A DNA stretch of 19,667 nucleotides. It comes from an uncultured Bacilli bacterium (lineage in GTDB: Bacteria; Bacillota_I; Bacilli_A; RF39; UBA660). The translations under genes were made by a program, and so were the position numbers. The first letter of the stretch is position 1, and each line of letters begins with the position of its first letter. The notes under the pieces are model-generated. The model searched no databases, was not told the DNA's origin, and worked only from the letters and a program-made list of their open reading frames with translations. The stretch is from NCBI GenBank assembly GCA_947628495.1, contig CANRAC010000006.1:1-19667 (forward strand), written 5' to 3'. Shown here one piece after another: positions 13,149 to 19,667 of the stretch.

Positions 13149-15713
13149 ATGTTAGAACTAAAAAAAATTAAAAAAATTTATAAAACAGCTGATGAAAGTG
13201 TAACAGCTTTAAAAGGGATAAATATTAAATTTAGACAAAGTGAATTTGTTTCAATTTTAGGTCAAAGTGGTTGTGGTAAAACGACTCTTTTAAATATTAT
13301 TGGCGGTTTAGACGATTATACGAGCGGGGATTTAATAATAAACGGAACATCGACCAAAAAATATAAAGATCATGATTGGGATACTTATCGTAATCATAAA
13401 GTCGGTTTTGTTTTCCAAAGTTATAATCTTATTCCTCATCAAACTGTTTTAGCTAATGTGGAACTAGCTCTTACTTTATCAGGTGTTAATAAAAAAGAAC
13501 GCCGTAAAAAAGCCAAAGATATTTTAAAAAAAGTTGGTCTTAAAGATCAAATGCATAAAAAACCGAATCAAATGTCAGGTGGGCAAATGCAAAGAGTAGC
13601 TATAGCTAGAGCTTTAGTTAATGATCCTGATATTTTACTCGCTGATGAGCCAACCGGAGCTTTAGATTCCAAAACTAGTCTGCAAATTATGGATTTATTA
13701 AAAGAAATTGCCCAAGATAAACTAGTTATTATGGTTACACATAATCCGGAATTAGCAGAAAAATATTCAACTCGTATTGTCAAACTTTTAGATGGAGAAA
13801 TTATTGATGATTCTCATCCTTTTACAGGGGAATATCAAGAAACTCTAAATCAAGATTCGAAAAAAACTTTCATGTCTTTTCCTACGGCATTATCTTTAAG
13901 TTTAAATAACTTGATGACTAAAAAAGGCCGTACTTTCCTAACTGCTTTTGCAGGTAGTATTGGCATAATTGGAATTGCCTTAATTATGTCGTTATCTAAT
14001 GGAGTGCAAAGATATATAGATAAAGTAGAAGAAGATACTTTATCATCTTATCCTATAACAGTGGAAGAAAATTCTTTAGATATGTCGGTAATGATGGAGG
14101 CGATGGCTAATCTAAATAATCAAGAGAAAAAAGATTATAAAGATGGAAAAATCCATTCTCAAGCTTTAATGAATGATATCTTAGATACTATGTCTTCGAA
14201 GTTAGAATCAAATAATTTAACCGAGTTTAAAAAATATTTAGAAGAAAATAAAGATCAATTAGAAGATAGCGTTAATGCGATATCTTACGGGTATAATTTA
14301 ACAATAAATGTTTTTAATGAAAACAGCGAGACCGGGTTAGTCAAAATAAATCCTTCTCAAGTTCTTAATAAAATTGGCATGCAAAGTGATGAAGCCACAA
14401 CTGCTAATATGATGATGAATAATAATGTCTTTAGTGAAATGTTAGATAATGAAGAACTAATGAAGAGCCAATATGACGTTGTCGCCGGAACTTGGCCCAA
14501 AAATTATAATGAAATTGTCGTGGTAGTTTCTGAAAATAATGAAATTAGTGATTATACTTTATATTCCTTAGGACTTATGAGCCAAGATGAATTAGCAGAT
14601 AATTTTAATGCTTTAATTAAAGGTGAGAAAATTAAAAAAGCCCAGGAGCATACTTATACATATGATGAGTTATTAAATACTAAATTTAAATTTGTTTTAA
14701 ATTCCGATTATTATGAAAAAAATGGCAATATATGGGTAGATAAAACTAATGATGAAGCTTATTTACAAAAAATGGTGAGTAAAGCGGAAGATTTAAAAAT
14801 TGTGGGAATAATTAAACCAAATGATGATAGTATTATCGAAGATAATTATGGACGCATTTTCTATACGAAAGCTTTAAAAGAATATGTTATAAATAAAGCT
14901 AATGAATCCGAGATTGTCAAAGAACAAAAAGAAAATCCTGACATAAATATCTTAACAGGATTAGAATTTAAAAAGACCAATGAAAAATTTAGTTATGATA
15001 ATTTAACGCCTGAACAAAAAAGGTATTTTGCTTCTTTATCTCAAGAAGAACTTGCTAATGTTATGCAAAGCTATGAAGAAAATTACAATACAACATATGA
15101 TACGATATTAGAAAAATTGGGAGCGATTGATTTAGATAATCCAAAGAGTATAGGTCTATATCCTAAAGATTTTGATTCTAAAGATAATATTACCAAATTT
15201 ATTAATGATTATAATGAAAAACAAAAAAAGGATAAAAAAGACGAAAATGTTATAAGCTATAATGATTTAGTAGGAGCCATGATGTCTTCGGTTAGTTCGA
15301 TAGTTAATATCATTAGTTACGTGTTGATGGCCTTTGTCAGTGTATCATTGATAGTTTCATCAATCATGATAGGTATCATTACTTATATTTCGGTATTAGA
15401 AAGAACAAAAGAAATTGGTATTTTAAGAAGTATTGGGGCCAGTAAAAAAGATATATCACGCGTATTTAATGCCGAGACTTTAATTATTGGTAGTGTAGCT
15501 GGTTTAATTGGCGTAATTGTTACAATCCTTTTAAATATTCCAATTAATATCGTCTTAAAAGGCTTATTGGATGTTACCAACATTTCCTCTTTACCAATAG
15601 TCGGAGCTATTATCTTAGTGGTAATTAGTATTTGTTTAACTTTAATTGGAGGACTAATCCCTGCTAAAGTAGCTTCTAAAAAAGATCCAGTTGAAGCTTT
15701 AAGAAGTGAATAA
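13149..15713 (+). CDS. ABC transporter, ATPase and FtsX/MacB-type permease fused in one chain
   Basis: 854 residues. Residues 1-230 form a MacB/LolD-class ATPase: Walker A GQSGCGKTT (38-46), Q-loop VFQSYNL (98-104), signature MSGGQMQR (152-159), Walker B LLADEPTGALD and switch His in MVTHNPEL. A permease follows: TM1 at about 258-285 (FAGSIGIIGIALIMSL), a large extracellular domain (about 290-690), and an FtsX-like core with three C-terminal TMs (VLMAFVSVSLIVSSIMIGII, then LERTKEIGILRSIGASKKDI). MacB-type systems act as mechanotransmitters or export peptides and antibiotics; the substrate here is unknown. No two-component regulator or membrane-fusion partner is adjacent. A terminator follows, so the gene is a single-gene unit. 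Confidence 0.9.
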   Translation: MLELKKIKKIYKTADESVTALKGINIKFRQSEFVSILGQSGCGKTTLLNIIGGLDDYTSGDLIINGTSTKKYKDHDWDTYRNHKVGFVFQSYNLIPHQTVLANVELALTLSGVNKKERRKKAKDILKKVGLKDQMHKKPNQMSGGQMQRVAIARALVNDPDILLADEPTGALDSKTSLQIMDLLKEIAQDKLVIMVTHNPELAEKYSTRIVKLLDGEIIDDSHPFTGEYQETLNQDSKKTFMSFPTALSLSLNNLMTKKGRTFLTAFAGSIGIIGIALIMSLSNGVQRYIDKVEEDTLSSYPITVEENSLDMSVMMEAMANLNNQEKKDYKDGKIHSQALMNDILDTMSSKLESNNLTEFKKYLEENKDQLEDSVNAISYGYNLTINVFNENSETGLVKINPSQVLNKIGMQSDEATTANMMMNNNVFSEMLDNEELMKSQYDVVAGTWPKNYNEIVVVVSENNEISDYTLYSLGLMSQDELADNFNALIKGEKIKKAQEHTYTYDELLNTKFKFVLNSDYYEKNGNIWVDKTNDEAYLQKMVSKAEDLKIVGIIKPNDDSIIEDNYGRIFYTKALKEYVINKANESEIVKEQKENPDINILTGLEFKKTNEKFSYDNLTPEQKRYFASLSQEELANVMQSYEENYNTTYDTILEKLGAIDLDNPKSIGLYPKDFDSKDNITKFINDYNEKQKKDKKDENVISYNDLVGAMMSSVSSIVNIISYVLMAFVSVSLIVSSIMIGIITYISVLERTKEIGILRSIGASKKDISRVFNAETLIIGSVAGLIGVIVTILLNIPINIVLKGLLDVTNISSLPIVGAIILVVISICLTLIGGLIPAKVASKKDPVEALRSE

Positions 15714-15738
15714 ACTGCTAAAACAGCAGTTTTATTTT
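15713..15738 (+). terminator. Intrinsic terminator after the ABC transporter gene
   Basis: AACTGCT (15713-15719) pairs with AGCAGTT (15725-15731) around a short A-rich loop, followed by TTATTTT. Confidence 0.7.
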
Positions 15739-15812
15739 GGCTTTATCTAAAAGCAACTTTTTGTCAATTAATAAATATTTTTTTAAATCTTAAATAAATA
15801 ATTTAGCGAGCA

Positions 15813-15821
15813 TGATATAAT
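15813..15821 (+). promoter_or_regulatory. Extended -10 promoter of the P-type ATPase gene
   Basis: TGA-TATAAT at 15813-15821 is followed 20 bases later by the start region. The AT-rich upstream 15750-15810 offers no clear -35, though TTGTCA sits farther off at 15761-15766. Confidence 0.6.
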
Positions 15822-15841
15822 AATAAGTGTAGGTGAGAATT

Positions 15842-18460
15842 TTGAAAGATTACAATTTAGATATTAAAGAAGTGCTAAAAAAATATAAAACAACCGAAAA
15901 AGGACTGACAACAGAAGAAGTTGAAGAACGTATTAATAAGTATGGTCAAAACATTTTAGAGGATAGACAAACAAAAAGTAAACTTAAGATGTTTTTAAAT
16001 CAATTTAAAGATATAATGATAATCATGCTTTTATTAGTAGGTATTCTTTCCTTTTTCTATGCTTTTTATACTGATGGTGATTATGTAGATACAATTGTTA
16101 TCTTAGTATCGGTAGTTATTAATGCTTTTATGGGCTATTTTCAAGAATCAAAAGCTGCAAAGGTAGTCGAATCTTTAAAAGAATATTCGGAAACTCGTGT
16201 TACCACCAAAAGAGATAATGCTTTGTTTAAAGTAGATTCTAAATTTTTAGTGCCAGGAGACATTATTATTTTAGAATCCGGAGATAAAGTTCCTGCTGAC
16301 GCGCGCATTATAGATGCGATGTATGCTAAAGTTGATGAATCTGTTTTAACAGGAGAAAGTTTACCTGTTAATAAGAGTGAAGAAGTAGTAAAAGGTAATG
16401 CTTTAATTCAAGATAGAACTAATATGATTTTTTCGGGAACAAGTTTAACTAACGGTAAAATTGTGGCCGTAGTTACAAATACAGCGATGGATACGGAAAT
16501 AGGTAAGATAGCTACTTCTATTGAAAAAAGTGAAGATGTTCCAACCCCTTTACAAATTAAAGTGGAAAGGGTAAGTCGCTTTCTAACTTTTGTAGCAGCT
16601 ATTTTAGTTACTTTTGTTTTGGTTGTTGGAATTATTAGAGGCGATACAGTCTTAAATATTGTTATGCTTTGCATTAGTATGGTTATTGCCTCGGTTCCTG
16701 AGTGTCTACCTATTGCTATTACAACTACTTTAACTATCGGAGTTAAACAAATGAGTCGTAAAAAGGCCATTGTTAAAGAACTTAAGGCTATTGAGACATT
16801 AGGAGCGACAGAAGTTATTTGCTCTGATAAAACCGGAACCCTTACTACTAATAAATTAACGGTTGTCGATGTTATTGTTAATAATAAAAAGACAAAAAAG
16901 ATAACCTCTAAAAATAATAAAATGTTTATCAATGTAATGGCTTTATGTAATAATGCCGAAAAAACTAATGGAAAAGATGAATATTTTGGGGATTCAGTCG
17001 AAATAGCTTTATGTGATTATTTAAAAACTTTAGAAGAGGATAAAGATATTATTGAAGATAAATATGAACGAATTTTTGAAATTCCTTTTGATTCAGAACG
17101 CAAAATGATGAGTACAGTTAATAAAATTGATAATGAAATATATATGTGTACTAAAGGTAGTTTGACCTCTGTATTAAATAATTCCCGTTATTATTTATTA
17201 GATGGGGAAGTAAAAAGAATAAATAAAGAAGTTAAAGAACAGATTTTAGCTGAAGAAACAAAGATGTCTAAAGAGGCTCTAAAGGTAATTGCTTTTGCTT
17301 ATAAAAAGACAAGTATTAAAAAAGATGAAAATTATTTAGATGACGAAAATAATCTTGTCTTCGTAGGTTTAGTTGGCCTTATGGACCCGCCGCGTGATGA
17401 TGTTAAAGAAGCCATTAAACTTTGTAAAAGTGCTCATATTCGACCTATTATGATTACAGGTGACAGTTTAAATACGGCTACAGCTGTTGCCAAAAAAATA
17501 GGTATTATTGCTTCTGATAAAGAAGGAATTGAGGGTAAAGAATTAGAAGAACTTACGGATAGTGAACTAATTAGTGCCGTGAAAAAATATAGTGTTTATG
17601 CCCGAGTTACACCTGATCATAAAGTACGTATTGTTAGAGCCCTTCAAGCGGCCCGCAAAGTAGTAGCTATGACAGGTGATGGAGTTAATGATGCCCCTGC
17701 GATTAAACTTGCTCATGTGGGAATTGGGATGGGTAATGCTGGGACAGATGTGACTAAAAATGTAGCAGATGTGTTACTTTTAGATGATAGCTTTAGTACA
17801 ATTGTTACAGCAGTTAAAGAAGGTAGAAGAATTTATAATAATGTTATAAATAATATTATTTATAATTTATCTTCAAATTTTACGGAAATTATCATTATCA
17901 TCCTAGGAATGTTTTTATCCAAAAGTTTAATTTTACCATTACATATTTTATATATAGATTTAGTAGCTGATACTTTGCCATCAATAGCTTTAGCTTTTGA
18001 AGGTAGTGATAAAAACAGTATGAAGAAAAAACCGCATGGTTTAAATCAAAAAGTGTTTACACCTTTTAATGTGGCCTCTCTATTTATTTCCGTTATTATC
18101 GAAGTATTTATTTCCGTCTTGATATTCTTCTATGCGAAAATGGCCTTTGGAATTGAAGTAGCTCAAACTTTAACCCTTTTAAGTATTGTTTTCCAAGAAT
18201 TTATCTATGCTTATAATTGTCGCTCTTTAAAAACCCAAATAAAAGAAAAAGGAATTTTTTCCAATAAATACATGAATCTATTTATTGGTATATTAATGCT
18301 TATTCAAGTTATCGTTTTCTTTAGTCCAATTGGGCGCGTATTTAGTTTAGTACCAATAAGTATTGGTCAATTTGTTTTCTGTTTCATTTTAAATTTAAGT
18401 GGCTTTTTCATTTTAGAAGTCTTAAAACCAATCTTGGTAAAACATTTTAGTGATAATTAA
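15842..18460 (+). CDS. Cation-transporting P-type ATPase, PMCA/SERCA-like (probably Ca2+)
   Basis: About 872 residues, a full-length P2-type pump. Features in order: LTTEEVEERINKYGQN cation-ATPase N-domain, PGDIIILESGDKVPADARI and LTGES actuator, M4 with PECLPIAIT, phosphorylation motif SDKTGTLT (Asp near residue 329), KGS nucleotide-binding region, DPPRDDV, TGD, and hinge MTGDGVNDAPAIK. M5 has SNFTE and M6 DLVADTLP. Site II residues of Ca2+ pumps (M4 Glu, M5 Asn, M6 Asp) are present, while SERCA's site I M6 Asn and Thr are replaced by Asp and Ala, as in one-ion pumps. TTG 15842 with AGGTGA five bases upstream is preferred over GTG 15833, which lies inside that ribosome site. Confidence 0.9.
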   Translation: MKDYNLDIKEVLKKYKTTEKGLTTEEVEERINKYGQNILEDRQTKSKLKMFLNQFKDIMIIMLLLVGILSFFYAFYTDGDYVDTIVILVSVVINAFMGYFQESKAAKVVESLKEYSETRVTTKRDNALFKVDSKFLVPGDIIILESGDKVPADARIIDAMYAKVDESVLTGESLPVNKSEEVVKGNALIQDRTNMIFSGTSLTNGKIVAVVTNTAMDTEIGKIATSIEKSEDVPTPLQIKVERVSRFLTFVAAILVTFVLVVGIIRGDTVLNIVMLCISMVIASVPECLPIAITTTLTIGVKQMSRKKAIVKELKAIETLGATEVICSDKTGTLTTNKLTVVDVIVNNKKTKKITSKNNKMFINVMALCNNAEKTNGKDEYFGDSVEIALCDYLKTLEEDKDIIEDKYERIFEIPFDSERKMMSTVNKIDNEIYMCTKGSLTSVLNNSRYYLLDGEVKRINKEVKEQILAEETKMSKEALKVIAFAYKKTSIKKDENYLDDENNLVFVGLVGLMDPPRDDVKEAIKLCKSAHIRPIMITGDSLNTATAVAKKIGIIASDKEGIEGKELEELTDSELISAVKKYSVYARVTPDHKVRIVRALQAARKVVAMTGDGVNDAPAIKLAHVGIGMGNAGTDVTKNVADVLLLDDSFSTIVTAVKEGRRIYNNVINNIIYNLSSNFTEIIIIILGMFLSKSLILPLHILYIDLVADTLPSIALAFEGSDKNSMKKKPHGLNQKVFTPFNVASLFISVIIEVFISVLIFFYAKMAFGIEVAQTLTLLSIVFQEFIYAYNCRSLKTQIKEKGIFSNKYMNLFIGILMLIQVIVFFSPIGRVFSLVPISIGQFVFCFILNLSGFFILEVLKPILVKHFSDN

Positions 18461-18484
18461 AACAAGCTTATATTAGCTTGTTTT
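18459..18484. terminator. Bidirectional terminator between convergent genes
   Basis: AAAACAAGCT (18459-18468) pairs with AGCTTGTTTT (18475-18484) around TATATT, flanked by A and T tracts. Its left arm overlaps the pump's stop and its loop contains the stop of the HipA-like gene. Confidence 0.8.
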
Positions 18485-19370
18485 CGATTATTAACTGTTT
18501 TATTTTTAGATCGTAGTTTCGATAATTTTCTTTTATAGAATAAGGTATATTTAGATGATAAGTTTCTTCTACCATAGAAATAAAGCTATCCATGTCAGCT
18601 TCTAAAATTTTGTTGAGAAGTTGTTGAAATAATTCATCATCTTTTAGTATTTTTTGAACCTCAGGATTAGTAATATCAAAATAACAAAAATCAGATTGGT
18701 ATTGTTGTGGCATTTCATTATTATAAGATATTTCATAATCATATAATGGCGCTAGACGGGTAATATTATGAGCCGTTTTTAACATAACGTTGTGGGCGTT
18801 TGCATCTCTTTGAGTACTATAAAAATTTCTGATTATTATTTTTTTAAGATCATTCAAAAATAATAATTTGCTTTCAGGATCAGGATTTATCTCACTAATA
18901 AAATGTACAACATTTAAATCGGTTTTAAAACATTTAAAATGTTTATTGTGTAATATTGTATATAAAAGTGTATTATAATTAAAGCCTGCTTGGCAAAAAT
19001 TTTCGGATGCAATTCCGTATATGTTTTGATCTTTAATTTTGGCAATGGTGTAATGGACACTTTCTAGGCCAAAATAGTTAGTAATGAACTGGCCTATTAG
19101 TTCGTTGAAAAAATGAGATTCATAATAACGAGGTTTAAAATAATAATATTTATCATTATATTTATGCCAATTTTCTAAACGATTAAATACCGTAAGATTT
19201 CCTTCTTTTATACGGGCATTAAATAAATAAAGTTTTGGAAGATTTAAGATTGCACTCAAATTTTCAGCATATTCTTCGCATTTAGATGTACTATCTTTTA
19301 GGCTACGAACGTACCTATTATCATCGAGAACTATATAATCTGTTTTATCGGTAAAACAATCACTAATCAT
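18468..19370 (-). CDS. HipA-like Ser/Thr kinase family protein
   Basis: 300 residues. The HipA-C pattern is visible: YYYFKPRYYESHFFNELIGQ followed by FGLESVHYTIAKI and YGIASENF (N-lobe/nucleotide region), then a loop RDANAHNVML fitting the catalytic Asp and metal-binding Asn, and LAPLYDYE with the metal Asp as in the family motif. There is no separate HipA N-terminal subdomain and no HipB-type antitoxin gene next to it. It is thus an orphan HipA/CtkA-type kinase; toxic activity is not established. The ribosome site is AGGGGGA on the minus strand seven bases before ATG 19370. It shares a terminator with the pump gene. Confidence 0.7.
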   Translation of the reverse strand: MISDCFTDKTDYIVLDDNRYVRSLKDSTSKCEEYAENLSAILNLPKLYLFNARIKEGNLTVFNRLENWHKYNDKYYYFKPRYYESHFFNELIGQFITNYFGLESVHYTIAKIKDQNIYGIASENFCQAGFNYNTLLYTILHNKHFKCFKTDLNVVHFISEINPDPESKLLFLNDLKKIIIRNFYSTQRDANAHNVMLKTAHNITRLAPLYDYEISYNNEMPQQYQSDFCYFDITNPEVQKILKDDELFQQLLNKILEADMDSFISMVEETYHLNIPYSIKENYRNYDLKIKQLIIENKLI

Positions 19371-19443
19371 AAAAAATCCCCCTTTTTAAATAAGCATACT
19401 TTACCAAAGGTTTTCCAAAAAGTCAAATTATAGCTCTAGTAAA

Positions 19444-19667
19444 TTATTTTAAGATTCTTTTTTTTATTGGTGGTTTTTCTTGATTTGGTAAATCTCTTTC
19501 TAAACTTCTTTGAATATATTTTTCTTTTTCTGCATCAGTATAAAATAATCCTTTTCTTTGTCTATATGATAAACCTTTAGGATTATTTATAGCTTTTTCA
19601 CGTGTATTCTCAGTTATTTCTAATTTTTGAGGAAAATCTCTAAATAAATAATCTTTATTTTTAATTT
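19444..19667 (-). CDS. 3' end of an unrecognised lysine-rich protein (partial)
   Basis: A minus-strand reading frame enters at the window edge and ends with TAA at 19444-19446, giving at least 74 residues. It contains NPKGLSYRQRKGLFYTDAEK and ends RDLPNQEKPPIKKRILK. The composition is basic and coil-like with no membrane segment. The 74-codon stretch without a stop in DNA this AT-rich, followed by an AT-rich gap, supports a real gene. The family cannot be told from this piece. The upstream part lies outside the window. Confidence 0.55.
   Translation of the reverse strand, partial: IKNKDYLFRDFPQKLEITENTREKAINNPKGLSYRQRKGLFYTDAEKEKYIQRSLERDLPNQEKPPIKKRILK

Noticed and set aside
1..19667. TGA reassigned to Trp as in Mycoplasma
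   Set aside because: Absence of TGA stops (13 TAA, 4 TAG) looks suggestive, but all genes are full length with TGG as Trp and no in-frame TGA, so the standard code explains everything.
1..19667. DGR reverse transcriptase or Avd accessory gene within the window
   Set aside because: No frame shows reverse transcriptase motifs (such as a YxDD box with DGR-type SQ motif) or a small helical Avd-like protein; these must lie elsewhere if they exist.

Overview
The window is about 30% G+C by eye, has strong Shine-Dalgarno sites, and uses the standard code: Trp is always TGG and all 17 visible stops are TAA or TAG. The genes look like those of an uncultured, gut-type low-GC Bacillota (Bacilli, Erysipelotrichales/RF39-like). 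That placement is an inference from gene content and composition. No rRNA, tRNA, CRISPR array, transposase, integrase or reverse transcriptase gene was found.

Layout. 1-1382: a 5'-truncated paralogue of a surface protein, ending in a bidirectional terminator. 1381-4156 (minus): two overlapping flavoprotein genes of the COG2509 and COG2081/YhiN types. 4273-7185 (plus): a 39-residue basic protein, histidyl-tRNA synthetase, and an unrecognised 498-residue protein. 7262-9190: an island holding the full-length surface paralogue behind a promoter-like site with a G9 tract, two perfect hairpins, and a short non-coding asparagine-codon-rich repeat. 9198-10566: a membrane protein and a divergent anchored lipoprotein-like protein. 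10574-13022 (minus): a four-gene run of undecaprenol/diacylglycerol kinase, PH-like membrane protein, AAA/ABC-type ATPase and high-molecular-weight rubredoxin. 13149-18460 (plus): a fused ABC transporter and a Ca2+-type P-type ATPase. 18468-19667 (minus): a HipA-like kinase and the 3' end of an unrecognised gene.

The main discovery candidate is a diversity-generating-retroelement (DGR) signature. The two surface proteins end in a C-type-lectin-like segment (FWSSSP ... RPVINL). Their variable regions align without gaps to a non-coding repeat at 9001-9060, and differences fall mainly where that repeat has adenine (10 of 12 differences for one copy, 11 of 14 for the other, over 51 bases). This is the adenine-specific pattern of DGR template and variable repeats. 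The template-like copy lacks the 3' end shared by the variable regions and no reverse transcriptase lies in the window, so it is either a remnant template or one served from elsewhere in the genome.

A second layer of variation is suggested upstream of the intact target gene. A run of nine G lies in the spacer between a TTGACA -35 box and a CATAAT -10 box, the arrangement used for slipped-strand phase variation in other bacteria. The proposed picture is a surface ligand-binding protein that varies in both sequence and expression. The remaining genes are ordinary housekeeping, membrane and redox genes.
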